Assembly (NCBI RefSeq): GCF_000426885.1 | Contig: NZ_AUGF01000010.1 | Location: 1 to 64,000 of the forward strand | Direction of reading: 5' to 3' | Source of the DNA: Moraxella caprae DSM 19149 | Lineage (GTDB): Bacteria; Pseudomonadota; Gammaproteobacteria; Pseudomonadales; Moraxellaceae | DNA: 64,000 nucleotides | In this document: in pieces, positions 15,908-25,197 of the stretch | Layout: every line of letters starts with the position of its first letter | How positions within the stretch are numbered: position 1 is the first letter of the stretch | The notes under the pieces: model-generated | Told to the model about the DNA's origin: nothing | The model's database searches: none | The model's input: the letters and a program-made list of their open reading frames with translations, nothing else | Program-made: the position numbers and the translations under genes

Positions 15908-17713
15908 ATGGACAGATTTAATTTCAACTTCGCCCCCTACAACACCCTAAACCCCGCCGAACAAAAACTTTTGCAAAAACACCTGCAAATCGTCTTTTTT
16001 GACGACAACGTCCCGATTATCACTGCAGGCGAGCCGATGGACGCTCTGTATGTCGTCATCAAAGGTATGGTCAAAGAACTTGGCGATGATGGCGACGTGG
16101 TGGCTTTGTACCGCACCAATGACAGCTTTGAGGCTCGTGCTATGTTTGAGGCAACTTCCGCCCACAGCTTTATTTCTGCCGAGCAGTCTTTGGTGTATGC
16201 CATTCCTAAGTCTTTGATTTTACAATTAGTTGGCTCAAATGCCCGCTTTGGGGCATACTTTTATACGGGCATTGCCGAACGCTTTAACAGCCTTGCCCCC
16301 CAAGAAAATCAAGAAATTTCAGGACTGTTTCACGCCAAAGTCGCTGACGCTTACCACCACAGCACCCTAAGCGTTGATGGTGGGCTGACCCTTGCCGAAC
16401 TTGCTCGCCTGATGCGTGATAACAAAAGCAAATCGGTGCTGGTCAATTATGACAACAAAATCGGACTGATTACCGAATCGGTATTTCGTGATGTCATCGC
16501 AGGTGGGGCAAGGACGGACGACCCGATTCACACCTATGCCAATTTTGACATTGTGGGCATTGATGGCGAAGATTTTTTGTTCAATGCCCTGCTTATGATG
16601 ATGAGTCGCCGTATTCAACGCCTTGCTGTCAAGGACAATGGACGCATTGTCGGACTGCTTGAACAAATGGACATTTTGGCGTATCTGTCCAGCCACAGTC
16701 ATTTGGTTGCCGAACGCCTACACCGTGCCGATACTTTGTCTGAGCTTGCTCAAATCGCCCAGCAAATGACCGATTCGGTGTCGTCCCTGCAAGCAGGCGG
16801 TATGAGTGCCCTGCAGCTTGCCAAACTCATGCAGGTGCTAAATGGGCAACTGTTTGAAAAGGCGTGGGGGCTGATTGCACCGCCTGACATGGTCGCCAAG
16901 ACGTGCCTTATTGTCATGGGGTCTGAGGGGCGTGGCGAGCAGGTATTAAAAACCGACCAAGACAACGCCCTAATCGCCGATGATGATGTGGACATGACCG
17001 CCTTACATGAATATGCCGTAAAGTTCTCGGACACGCTTGCCAAGTTTGGCTATCCGCCCTGTGCAGGCGGGATTATGGTGTCCAATGCCAAATGGTGCCA
17101 GACGGTGAGCGACTTCAAACGCACGGTCGCCCATTGGTGCAAAAGTGCCGATGGCGAGAGTCTGATGGATATGGCGATATTTTTGGATGCACGGACGGTG
17201 GCAGGCAAGGCGGATTTGCTTGATGAAGTCAAACACCATCTGAACGCCCATTTGGATAAAGACGTGGGCATGCAGATGAATTTTGCACGTGCGATCATGC
17301 AGTTTGACGAACACAATCGGGGCTTTTTTGCCAAGATTTTGGGTAAGGGTGAAACACACAAAATGGACATCAAAAAAATGGGGTTATTCCCTGTGGTGCA
17401 TGGCGTGCGTGCGTTGGCATTAAAGGCAAGGATAGACGAGACAAGCACTTTTGAGCGACTTCTTGCCCTAAAAAATCAAGGCGTTATCAGCGAACAACTT
17501 GCCAAAGACACGGCAGATGCGTTGGCGTATTTGATGAATTTACGCCTAAAAGCGGGGCTGTTTTATGTGCGAAATGGCGAGCCGATTAGCCCCAATCAGG
17601 TGGATACCGAGCTACTTTCTACCTTGGAGCGTGATTTGTTAAAAGATGCGTTGGCAGTGGTCAAACGCTTTAAACATGAAGTCAAATCGCAGTTTGGACT
17701 GCATAATGTGTGA
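15908..17713 (+). CDS. cNMP-binding, CBS and DUF294 nucleotidyltransferase protein
   Basis: A 601-residue cytoplasmic signalling-type protein. Residues about 15-130 form a cyclic-nucleotide-binding fold (VPIITAGEPMDALYVVIKG). About 155-260 hold two CBS repeats. From about 330 comes the DUF294 nucleotidyltransferase core, GSEGRGEQVLKTDQDNALI (residues 338 onward), with the Gly-Ser and Asp-x-Asp features of GlnD/polymerase-beta-like transferases. A C-terminal helical substrate-binding domain follows. The same architecture is found in many proteobacteria, often beside an exonuclease-like gene, which is absent here. The substrate is unknown. Confidence 0.88.
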   Translation: MDRFNFNFAPYNTLNPAEQKLLQKHLQIVFFDDNVPIITAGEPMDALYVVIKGMVKELGDDGDVVALYRTNDSFEARAMFEATSAHSFISAEQSLVYAIPKSLILQLVGSNARFGAYFYTGIAERFNSLAPQENQEISGLFHAKVADAYHHSTLSVDGGLTLAELARLMRDNKSKSVLVNYDNKIGLITESVFRDVIAGGARTDDPIHTYANFDIVGIDGEDFLFNALLMMMSRRIQRLAVKDNGRIVGLLEQMDILAYLSSHSHLVAERLHRADTLSELAQIAQQMTDSVSSLQAGGMSALQLAKLMQVLNGQLFEKAWGLIAPPDMVAKTCLIVMGSEGRGEQVLKTDQDNALIADDDVDMTALHEYAVKFSDTLAKFGYPPCAGGIMVSNAKWCQTVSDFKRTVAHWCKSADGESLMDMAIFLDARTVAGKADLLDEVKHHLNAHLDKDVGMQMNFARAIMQFDEHNRGFFAKILGKGETHKMDIKKMGLFPVVHGVRALALKARIDETSTFERLLALKNQGVISEQLAKDTADALAYLMNLRLKAGLFYVRNGEPISPNQVDTELLSTLERDLLKDALAVVKRFKHEVKSQFGLHNV

Positions 17714-17752
17714 TGATAAATTGACACAAGCGCTCATCTAAATACAACACAC

Positions 17753-17787
17753 AGGCAGGGCGGGCTATTATCCGTCCTAACCATGCC
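17753..17787. terminator. Possible hairpin between convergent genes
   Basis: AGGCAGGGCGG pairs imperfectly with CCGTCCT...TGCCT, followed by TTT. It lies between the convergent DUF294-type gene and the lipoprotein gene. Weak: the T-run is short. Confidence 0.4.
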
Positions 17788-17808
17788 TTTAAAATAACAT
17801 CTTTAACA

Positions 17809-18396
17809 TCATTTTTTGGGCTGTATTACCACCGGCAACACCAAACCACGCCCGAACTCATCGGCAAAGACATAATCAAACTTATCCGCCACGACATCAG
17901 GGGTGGTCGTGATGACGAGCGTCATGTCTGCCCCATCGGTGAGCTGATGGGCGATGTATTTGCCGTCTCTTAATTGGTCTAGGATTTTGCTTAGCACTTC
18001 GGGGCTTGCCATGGCGATGACCATGCTGTGTTGGGCTTGTTTGTCCGTGATGTTATAGGCTTTGGCGTAGTTTTTGACCGCCATGCTGTCAAGGGCGAGC
18101 GGATATTCATACGTTGCCGTGTCTGCCTTAGGTGAGTCGGTGAGAATGTGGGTCTTGTCAAGGGCGATTTTGCCATCAGCGGTGGTTAGTGGCTGTACAT
18201 CAGGCAAGGCGGACGGGTCGGATGTGCTAAGCTCGCTGGCAAGGGCTTGTAGGTCGTGGGGGTTCTCGGGGGTGGACGGCTTGCTCGGTTGCTCGACAGG
18301 CGACTGACTTGTGGCAGGGGCAAAGTTATGCTCGGTGGCGGATTTGTCGCAGGCACACAGGGTAAGCATGGCGACCAAAAGGGGGATGTATTTCAT
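17809..18396 (-). CDS. Putative lipoprotein of unknown function
   Basis: A 195-residue protein beginning MKYIPLLVAMLTLCACDKS. Cys16 in LCAC fits a lipobox for signal peptidase II. A Pro/Ser/Thr-rich linker (residues 20-60) is followed by a compact domain (DSMAVKNYAKAYNITDKQAQHS...). Asp after the lipidated Cys would favour inner-membrane retention by the E. coli rule. I do not recognise the domain. It follows the short HTH remnant on the same strand by eight bases. Confidence 0.7.
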   Translation of the reverse strand: MKYIPLLVAMLTLCACDKSATEHNFAPATSQSPVEQPSKPSTPENPHDLQALASELSTSDPSALPDVQPLTTADGKIALDKTHILTDSPKADTATYEYPLALDSMAVKNYAKAYNITDKQAQHSMVIAMASPEVLSKILDQLRDGKYIAHQLTDGADMTLVITTTPDVVADKFDYVFADEFGRGLVLPVVIQPKK

Positions 18397-18404
18397 GATA
18401 ATCC

Positions 18405-18566
18405 TTAGTGGTTAAAGCGGTTTGTCTTGGTGGGGTCAACTGATAGACTGCTCACGGTAGCAGGTGTTGTGCCTGTATGCTCGGCAAGGGTTTTAAGCGG
18501 TAGAGTGCGGTCGTCTTGGAGTAGGTTTAGCAGGGTTTTGTCGGTGTCATCTGTGTTTTGAGTCAT
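18405..18566 (-). pseudogene. Truncated Lrp/AsnC-type helix-turn-helix remnant
   Basis: A 53-codon frame whose residues 10-36 (LLNLLQDDRTLPLKTLAEH, then TGTTPATVS) look like the N-terminal winged helix of Lrp/AsnC regulators. The recognition helix is cut off and replaced by an unrelated tail (SLSVDPTKTNRFNH). The ligand-binding RAM domain is absent, and neither other frame restores it. The frame is open further upstream to 18680, but that part looks non-coding. It could instead be a small stand-alone HTH protein. Confidence 0.5.
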
Positions 18567-18705
18567 GATTGGCAAGCAAAATTTTGGGTAAATTTTATCA
18601 AAACCAGTCAATATTTGCAAAAATTCGTCATGATGATAAAGTTTAAAAATTTTATCAAAAAACCTTTTATAATACATCATCTTTTACCAGCACACCAACC
18701 AAGTC

Positions 18706-19620
18706 ATGAACCTTGTCCTACCACGCCAATTTGCCCCACCCAAAAACACCTTTGCCTTAGGCGTAATTCTTGCCATTTTGTCCAATGTCATGTTTGCGAT
18801 GGTCTATGCTTATGGCAAGTGGCTACCGCCTTTGACAGGGACGGCGGTGTTTTTGTGGCGAATGGTCATGATGTGGGGGTGTTTGGTGGCACTCATCAGC
18901 GTGCTTGGCAAATGGGGATTTGTGTTGGGCGGATTGTCTCGGGTCAAGGGGATTCGGGGTTGGGTGTGGCTACTCGCCCCCACGCCAATTTTCGCCAGTC
19001 AGTTGTGGCTGTTTATCTATGCACCCCTAAACGGTCATGGCGTGGCGGTGTCTATGGGCTATTTCTTGTTTCCGCTGGTGATGGTGCTGGTTGGCTTTGT
19101 CATGGGTGAGAGACTGACTCGTTTGCAGTGGCTGGCGGTGGCGTGTGCAGGCGTGGGCGTGTGCATGGAGATTATGCGGACAGGGCAGGTCAGCTGGGCG
19201 ACGTTTTGGGTGTGTTTGACTTATCCGATTTTTTATGTGATGAGACGGCGACAAAATATCCCTGCCTTGACGGGGCTGTTTGTGGATTTGAGCATCATCG
19301 CCCCCATTTGCCTTGTGGCGTTGTGTTTTCATGCGTCTGCGATGTCGGCGGTCATCGGCTCGCCCGTGATGATATTAAAAGTCATTGGCTTGGGGCTTAT
19401 CAGCGTGTTATCACAACAGGCGAACCTAGAAGCCAACCGCTTATTGCCCACGTCCTTGTTTGGATTGCTTGGTTATCTTGAACCTGCATTGCTGTTTATC
19501 CTTGCCATTACGGTGCTCGGCGGGGTGTTTGAATGGCAGATGCTGACAAGTTTTGGGCTGATTTGGGTGGGGATTATTTGTTTGTTGACACAGGGTGTGG
19601 CGAAGCGGTGGGGGCGGTAA
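18706..19620 (+). CDS. rarD: EamA/RarD-type drug-metabolite transporter
   Basis: A 304-residue inner-membrane protein with about ten hydrophobic helices in the DMT superfamily. The N-terminal GVILAILSNVMFAMVYAYGK and the C-terminal repeat FGLLGYLEPALLFILAIT match the RarD branch. The substrate is unknown; the name RarD is by similarity only. No good ribosome-binding site precedes the ATG. Upstream lies the divergent HTH remnant. Confidence 0.78.
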   Translation: MNLVLPRQFAPPKNTFALGVILAILSNVMFAMVYAYGKWLPPLTGTAVFLWRMVMMWGCLVALISVLGKWGFVLGGLSRVKGIRGWVWLLAPTPIFASQLWLFIYAPLNGHGVAVSMGYFLFPLVMVLVGFVMGERLTRLQWLAVACAGVGVCMEIMRTGQVSWATFWVCLTYPIFYVMRRRQNIPALTGLFVDLSIIAPICLVALCFHASAMSAVIGSPVMILKVIGLGLISVLSQQANLEANRLLPTSLFGLLGYLEPALLFILAITVLGGVFEWQMLTSFGLIWVGIICLLTQGVAKRWGR

Positions 19621-19627
19621 CATCAGG

Positions 19628-20920
19628 CTAAACGTGTTTAATCAGTACCTTGGAATTTCGCCCATTTTGCCATTGTTTAAACCGCTCACAAGGTAGCTCG
19701 TTTGGGGTGGTTTCGCCAAATCCATGTTCAATAAACCAATGCAAGGTGCGTGTGGTCAGGGCAAACAGACGGGATTTGCCCCTGCGTTTGGCACTTTGTT
19801 CGGCAAATTTTAAAAGGTTCGCCCCACGCTCGCCACTGCGATAGTCGCCATGCATGGCAACGCTGGCAATCTCCACGCTCTCATCGTCTAACTCATGCAT
19901 GGCGATACAGCCGATGATTTTGCCGTCTCGCTCCATAACACTAAACTCATCTATCATCTCTTCTAGGCGTTCACGACTGCGAGCAACCAAAATACCCTGC
20001 TCTTCTAGGGGGCGAATGATTGCCATGATACCGATGATGTCAAGGGCGGTGGCTTGCCTGATGTGGTCGTAGTTGCTTTGGCTTATCATCGTGCCACGCC
20101 CGTCTGTGGTGAACAGCTCGCCCAACAAGGCATCATCTTTGTCAAAGTCGATAAGCTGAACACGCCCCACACCATGCTGGCAGGCGTGAATGGCGTGCGT
20201 GAGTATGGGGGCGAGCGTGGATGTTTCGATAAGCTCGTGAGCTTCTGTGGCGGTGAGTTCTTTGATGAGCGAGCCGTGCGAGTCGGTCAGGCTTTTGTCT
20301 AAGATGATGAGTTTGTCCGCCACCAGCGATGTGGCGATGTGCGTGGCGACATCTAAGGCATCAAGATTAAACAAATCACCCGTTGCCGAAAAGCCGATGG
20401 AGTTGGCGATGACGATGTGATGATTGTCAAGGCTGTGTTTGATGGCTTTGGTGTCGATACGGCGGACTTCGCCCGTCTGCATAAAGTCCACGCCGTGACG
20501 TACGCCAAAGGGCTTGGCATTGACAAAGTTGCCTGTTACTGTACTGATTTTTGCCCCAAATAAGGGAGTGTTGGCAAGCCCTTTGGAAAACTCGCCTTGG
20601 ATTTTTAGGGTGAGCTGTCCGACCACCGCCAAAATGGTCGGCATGGCAGATGTGGGGGTAACACGCACGCCATGGCAAAAAGGTGTGTCATCGGACAGTC
20701 TCGCCTGTGCTAGGGCATCATTTATCTGCACCCTTGCCCCATGCACCAGCACCAAGCGAATACCCAAACTGTGCAGTAGTGCCAAATCCTGCACCAGCGT
20801 GGCAAAGCTGTCATGGGCGAGTGATTTACCAGTCATCATGACGACAAAGGTCTTGCCCCTGTGGGTATTGATGTAGGGCAAGGAGTGGCGAAACCAGTGG
20901 ATGGGGTTTGGGTGGGTCAT
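19628..20920 (-). CDS. argA: Amino-acid N-acetyltransferase (N-acetylglutamate synthase)
   Basis: A 430-residue enzyme acetylating glutamate, the first step of arginine synthesis. The N-terminal amino-acid-kinase-like domain (LVLVHGARVQIND, DKLIILDKSL) serves arginine feedback. The C-terminal GNAT domain (about 285-430) has IGIMAIIRPLEEQGILVARS and the acetyl-CoA loop YRSGERGANLLKFAE. Length and domain order are normal for ArgA. It is convergent with rarD, separated by seven bases. Confidence 0.94.
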   Translation of the reverse strand: MTHPNPIHWFRHSLPYINTHRGKTFVVMMTGKSLAHDSFATLVQDLALLHSLGIRLVLVHGARVQINDALAQARLSDDTPFCHGVRVTPTSAMPTILAVVGQLTLKIQGEFSKGLANTPLFGAKISTVTGNFVNAKPFGVRHGVDFMQTGEVRRIDTKAIKHSLDNHHIVIANSIGFSATGDLFNLDALDVATHIATSLVADKLIILDKSLTDSHGSLIKELTATEAHELIETSTLAPILTHAIHACQHGVGRVQLIDFDKDDALLGELFTTDGRGTMISQSNYDHIRQATALDIIGIMAIIRPLEEQGILVARSRERLEEMIDEFSVMERDGKIIGCIAMHELDDESVEIASVAMHGDYRSGERGANLLKFAEQSAKRRGKSRLFALTTRTLHWFIEHGFGETTPNELPCERFKQWQNGRNSKVLIKHV

Positions 20921-21163
20921 GGCGTGCTATGATGGTGTTTTTGATGAATTTTATCATAAAATCAGCAAAACTCATCAAATTATTGTCTCATGACTTGTCT
21001 TTTGTGCCCTTTTTTATCGTGCCGTCTTTTGTTATGTCTTGCCATTTAGCCAAAATTTGGCAGAAAGTTACCATAAATAAACGCACGCTTAACGCACGCA
21101 ACAGCTTTTCATGCTATCATGGGCGACATTTATTTTTACCATAGAGTTAATGAAGGAATGATT

Positions 21164-21898
21164 ATGCCTATCCAAATGTTGCGTGGCGGTGTTGCCGTGT
21201 TGTCCTTGACCGCCTTGTCGGTTGCCGTGTCAGCCCATGCCATGCTACCCACCCCGACCGAGACCACAGAGTCAGTCCCAAACCAAGCCAGTACAGGCGA
21301 GATTAGCTATACCGCCAACCCCCAAGCCAATCGGAATACCCCAACGCTAAACACCCCAACGGCAGGCAGGGTGGTCACGGTCGCCCCGCAAAGTACCCCC
21401 ATTTATAACCCATTGGGTCAAAACCCTGCCCCTGCCGTGATTCCGATGGCGGTTAGCCCCTTGCAAGCCCCTGCTCAAACCCAAGCTCCCCAACGCCAAG
21501 GCTCATCAGCAGGGATTCAAAGCGTGGTGAATGCGTTCATTGTGCAAAACATCAACGGTCAAGAAACACTAACCCCCATTAATGCCGGTACGCCCGTCAA
21601 ATCAGGCGACATCTTAGAATATCAAGGTCTATTCACCAACAACAGCTCGGAGCGAGTGCGTTCGATGGACGTTACCCTAAGTATTGCCGATGGTTTGGCG
21701 TTGGTTGGTGGCATCCACCCCAGATTCCCCCATGCAACCATTGATGGCAGTCGCTTTGTCCGCTCGCCCATCCGTGCCAATGTCGGCGGACAAGTCCAAG
21801 AGTTGCCCCTGTCGGATTATAAAGCCCTAAGATGGACGCTAGAAGACATCGGTCTTGGTGGTACGAGCGTGGTTAAATACCGTGCCAAGGTAAAATAA
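21164..21898 (+). CDS. Exported DUF11-like repeat-domain protein
   Basis: A 244-residue protein with signal peptide MPIQMLRGGVAVLSLTALSV ending near SAHA. A Pro/Thr/Gln-rich low-complexity region spans about 30-125. The C-terminal domain resembles DUF11-type repeats: GDILEYQGLFTNNSSERVRS is the typical entry, then VTLSIADGLALV. Such domains occur in bacterial surface proteins, and their role is unclear. The start at 21164 has AAGGA six bases upstream; the ATG at 21158 is too close to it. Confidence 0.7.
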   Translation: MPIQMLRGGVAVLSLTALSVAVSAHAMLPTPTETTESVPNQASTGEISYTANPQANRNTPTLNTPTAGRVVTVAPQSTPIYNPLGQNPAPAVIPMAVSPLQAPAQTQAPQRQGSSAGIQSVVNAFIVQNINGQETLTPINAGTPVKSGDILEYQGLFTNNSSERVRSMDVTLSIADGLALVGGIHPRFPHATIDGSRFVRSPIRANVGGQVQELPLSDYKALRWTLEDIGLGGTSVVKYRAKVK

Positions 21899-21927
21899 AC
21901 CACAAACAAATACATTTCTAAAACCTT

Positions 21928-21955
21928 AAAATGACGGCCTTGGGTCGTCATTTTT
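21928..21955 (+). terminator. Intrinsic terminator
   Basis: AAAATGACGGCC, TTG, GGTCGTCATTTTT: 12-bp stem (one G-U) with a T-run, about 30 bases after the stop of the exported protein gene. Confidence 0.9.
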
Positions 21956-22155
21956 GTGTGTGTTTGTTTTTAAAAATCATGGCTTAAAAAGTGTGATGTT
22001 AAAAAATGGTTTTAAAAAGATGGTTTTTACAAGACCATTTTTAAAAGTTATGTCGTATCAGCGAGACAAAGCTGTTTTTACTGCTGTTTTGATAAAAGTT
22101 GCTTTTTATAAAAAATGCCTTTAATATAAGTCCATCACTCACATTAAGGATTGCC

Positions 22156-23433
22156 ATGACCGACCTTAGCACCTACATGAATGACGTGGGCGTGCGTGCC
22201 AAAACCGCTTCTGCCACACTTGCCCGTGCCGACACCAAAACCAAAAACCACGCCCTAACCTGTATCAAATCGGCTCTCATCGCCCAAAAAGATGAGATTT
22301 TATCCGCCAATGAGATAGACATACAAAACGGCAAGGATAAAGGGCTAGATAGTGCCTTACTTGACCGCCTTATTATCAGTGATAAAGTGTTTAATGGTAT
22401 ATTAAGCTCGCTTGATGACGTGATAAATCTTGCCGACCCTATTGGCGAGATGAGCGAGATGACCTACCGTCCCAGTGGCATACAGCTTGGCAAAATGCGA
22501 GTACCGCTTGGCGTGATTGGTATGATTTATGAAAGTCGTCCCAACGTTACCATAGAAGCAGGGAGTCTTGCCATCAAATCAGGCAACGCCATTATCCTGC
22601 GTGGCGGTTCAGAAGCCTTTCACTCCAACCAAGTCCTAGCCCATGCGGTGCATATAGGTTTGGAGCAGGCAGGACTACCGACCGACTCGGTGCAAGTGCT
22701 AACCACGACCGACCGTAATGCGGTGGATAAGCTCATCGCTATGGTGGGCGTGGTGGACGTGATTATCCCACGGGGCGGGCGGGGACTGATAGAGCGTATC
22801 GCCAATAACGCCCGTGTGCCAGTCATCAAGCACCTAGACGGCAACTGCCACACTTATGTGGACAGTCTGACGGACATGGACATGGCGGTCAAGGTGTGCG
22901 TCAATGCCAAGACTTCTCGCTACTCGCCCTGTAATGTCATGGAGACTTTGCTCGTTCATGCGGACATTGCTAATACCGCCTTGCCACAGATTGCCCAAGC
23001 GATGCATGGCGTGGATGATGCCATGATATTTAGGGTGTGCGACAAATCTAAAGAGATTTTGGCAAATACTGGCGTAAACATAGAGCCTGCCACCGATGAT
23101 GATTGGTACACCGAATACCTTGCCCCCATGCTGGCGGTAAAAGTCGTGGACGACCTAGACCACGCTATCGCCCATATCAATCACTACGGCTCGCACCATA
23201 CGGACGTGATCATCACAAACAGCTATGAGAACAGTGGGCGATTTATCCGTGAAGTGGATTCAAGCTCGGTCATGGTCAATGCGTCTAGCCGTTTTGCGGA
23301 CGGATTTGAGTATGGACTGGGGGCGGAGATTGGTATCTCAACAGACAAAATCCACGCTCGGGGTCCTGTGGGACTACATGGGCTGACTTCCCAAAAATGG
23401 GTGGTGTTTGGACATGGAGAGATTCGTTCGTGA
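22156..23433 (+). CDS. proA: Glutamate-5-semialdehyde dehydrogenase (gamma-glutamyl phosphate reductase)
   Basis: A 425-residue enzyme of proline synthesis, reducing gamma-glutamyl phosphate with [25 protein letters not shown] and [10 protein letters not shown] are the cofactor-domain motifs. [16 protein letters not shown] carries the catalytic Cys. The start at 22156 has AAGGA six bases upstream; the longer frame to 22099 is rejected. The proB partner is not adjacent. The 200-base upstream spacer contains a T/A-rich hairpin near 22013-22048. Confidence 0.96.
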   Translation: MTDLSTYMNDVGVRAKTASATLARADTKTKNHALTCIKSALIAQKDEILSANEIDIQNGKDKGLDSALLDRLIISDKVFNGILSSLDDVINLADPIGEMSEMTYRPSGIQLGKMRVPLGVIGMIYESRPNVTIEAGSLAIKSGNAIILRGGSEAFHSNQVLAHAVHIGLEQAGLPTDSVQVLTTTDRNAVDKLIAMVGVVDVIIPRGGRGLIERIANNARVPVIKHLDGNCHTYVDSLTDMDMAVKVCVNAKTSRYSPCNVMETLLVHADIANTALPQIAQAMHGVDDAMIFRVCDKSKEILANTGVNIEPATDDDWYTEYLAPMLAVKVVDDLDHAIAHINHYGSHHTDVIITNSYENSGRFIREVDSSSVMVNASSRFADGFEYGLGAEIGISTDKIHARGPVGLHGLTSQKWVVFGHGEIRS

Positions 23434-23469
23434 TTGAAATTTGTTGTTTTAAGGTATATTGCCAAGCAA

Positions 23470-24270
23470 TCACTCACACAACGCCCGCCAAATCTCATCT
23501 ATCCCATGTATGCCCGTCATACCAAGCCCAATCCCACCTTGGGGTGTGGCAGGTTCTCGCAGGTTAATGCGAATCAGACGTGGGGCGAACTGCTCGCCAA
23601 AGCGTCTAACCGTCGGGATTGCTGTTCCTGCTCCAATCTCGATGACAACAGGATTTTGGTGGGTTGTCAAAAACTTGTGCAGGCGGATTTCTTGTTTGTC
23701 TGTGCGATGAGATTGCCAAGCAAAATCGCCAAACATCAAGATATTAGGACGAGCCAACCCGCCACAATCAGGGCAAGTGGGTAGCTCCCCAAGCCACTCG
23801 CATTTGTCATTGTCAATCACAGGCGTTAAGTCGTCCGCCGTCCAAATTTTATCAGAGCAGGGTATGACACATTGCAAATGATGAATAGAGCCGTGGCATT
23901 CATAAATTCTGTCAGCGTCAAACCCTGCCTTGACAAATTGCCCGTCCACATTGCTGGTAAAGACAAAATAAGGCAAATCAAGGCGGTCAGCAAGTGCCAA
24001 TAACTCACTAAAGCCTGCGTGGGGCGTGGTGGCTTTGTACAGTGCCAAACGGTGTCCATAAAACCCCCAAGCAAGGCGTGGATTTTGGGCGAAGGCTTGG
24101 GGGTTGGCGATGGTGGTAAAGTCCATCTGCCGTCTGCCAAGCTCGGGATAGGCTTGCCACATTCCGTTATTGCCCCGAAAATCAGGCAAGCCAGAATCCA
24201 CACCCATGCCTGCTCCTGCGGTGATGAGTAGGCTATCGGCGGAGTGGATTAGGGTTTTGATGGTCGGCAT
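23470..24270 (-). CDS. Sir2-family NAD-dependent protein deacylase (sirtuin)
   Basis: A 266-residue sirtuin. GAGMGVDSGLPDFRG (about 18-32) binds NAD. TSNVDGQFVKAGF carries the Asn-x-Asp loop, and YECHGSIHHLQC contains the catalytic His. Four Cys (CVIPC and CPDC) make the zinc site. GAGTAIPTVR fits the C-terminal NAD contacts. It would remove acyl groups from lysines; the target is unknown. A broken frame on the same strand overlaps its start by about 22 bases. Confidence 0.9.
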   Translation of the reverse strand: MPTIKTLIHSADSLLITAGAGMGVDSGLPDFRGNNGMWQAYPELGRRQMDFTTIANPQAFAQNPRLAWGFYGHRLALYKATTPHAGFSELLALADRLDLPYFVFTSNVDGQFVKAGFDADRIYECHGSIHHLQCVIPCSDKIWTADDLTPVIDNDKCEWLGELPTCPDCGGLARPNILMFGDFAWQSHRTDKQEIRLHKFLTTHQNPVVIEIGAGTAIPTVRRFGEQFAPRLIRINLREPATPQGGIGLGMTGIHGIDEIWRALCE

Positions 24271-24557
24271 TTTTCATTCTCTTTTATGGTAAAAAATTCA
24301 TCAATCAACACGCCATTTTTATCCAAATACAAGCGATAATCCGCCACAGCTAAATTTTGATAAGTGATTTGACATTGCACTAAAATTAGCGGTTCTGAGT
24401 GTAATATAGTGTTGATACAATTATTATCAATTTGCCAATGTTTTGCTATTTTGTCAAATTCATAAGGAAATTCTTTTAAAAACCATTCATTATTGCTATT
24501 TTGTTTAAAGAAATGGGTTAAATGGGTGTTGGCAAGGGTTAATAATTGGGTTTGGTT
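24249..24557 (-). pseudogene. Start-less coding remnant upstream of the sirtuin gene
   Basis: On the minus strand a stop-free stretch of about 102 codons reads TLANTHLTHFFKQNSNNEWF..., continues to DYRLYLDKNGVLIDEFFTIK and ends CRPSKP. The composition is protein-like, but there is no ATG, GTG or TTG in the first two thirds; the frame begins directly after a stop. It is probably the C-terminal part of a gene that lost its start. I do not recognise the family. It overlaps the sirtuin start. Confidence 0.55.
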
Positions 24558-24590
24558 TCATTTTGCAATTAAAAAAATGGTTGGTGGTAA

Positions 24591-24607
24591 GGTGCGTATT
24601 ACGCACC
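24591..24607. repeat. Short palindrome GGTGCGTATTACGCACC
   Basis: Perfect 8-bp arms around one base. A related degenerate copy, GGTGCGTGATACGCATC, occurs at about 57550. It lies just downstream (minus strand) of the hypothetical gene at 24615, without a T-run, so it is listed as a repeat and not a terminator. Confidence 0.6.
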
Positions 24608-24614
24608 AGTTTTA

Positions 24615-25142
24615 CTACCTACTTTCTCGCACCCATAAAAAATGAATATTTTCATCTTTATCTATCCAGAATATCAGTTTGGATAATCCGTCAATCGGGT
24701 CTTGTACTTGGTCTAAAATAGAACTTCTAAATTTTTCTCGGTTTAAGTCAAAGGTGTAAATTTTATCAACTTCATTTAGTTTTTCTAGTTGCTGATTTAA
24801 GATTTGTTGTAACAAATGATGATTGTTGGTTTGATTTTCTGAACTTTGAATTTCTTGAATGGCTTCATTGATATAATTGCTTAATTTTAATGGATAACCT
24901 TCCTTAAATCTATAAAAATCAAACCAAGTGGGTGATGATTGTAAAAAGTTTTCACAAGATTTAAGAATAAGATAAATGTTGGTTTCTAAATCAAAACGAT
25001 AGCAATTCATTTGGCAATAGACAATGTAGCCACTATCGTTATAATTTGTTATCTCATTGGAGCAATATATTTTTAAAAAACTTTCTGAAAGATGGAGTTC
25101 TGGTTTCTTAAAATGCTGAGAAACTTTTGTAACATCAATCAT
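24615..25142 (-). CDS. Hypothetical protein (175 residues)
   Basis: Starts MIDVTKVSQHFKKPELHLSE with AGGAAT upstream, which decides the start over the longer frame to 25205. Acidic/aromatic, A+T-rich, with no signal peptide or membrane helix. CSNEITNYNDSGYIVYCQ and IFWIDKDENIHFLW are the most distinctive segments. It resembles small immunity-type or cargo proteins in style only. I do not recognise the family. It lies downstream of gatB beyond a terminator. Confidence 0.6.
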   Translation of the reverse strand: MIDVTKVSQHFKKPELHLSESFLKIYCSNEITNYNDSGYIVYCQMNCYRFDLETNIYLILKSCENFLQSSPTWFDFYRFKEGYPLKLSNYINEAIQEIQSSENQTNNHHLLQQILNQQLEKLNEVDKIYTFDLNREKFRSSILDQVQDPIDGLSKLIFWIDKDENIHFLWVRESR

Positions 25143-25159
25143 CGTTATTCCTATAAATA

Positions 25160-25191
25160 AAACCCCAAACACCAACCGATATTTGGGGTTT
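25160..25191 (-). terminator. Intrinsic terminator of gatB
   Basis: On the minus strand: AAACCCCAAA, 12-base loop, TTTGGGGTTTTATTT. Ten-bp perfect stem a few bases after the gatB stop. Confidence 0.85.
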
Positions 25192-25197
25192 ATTATC

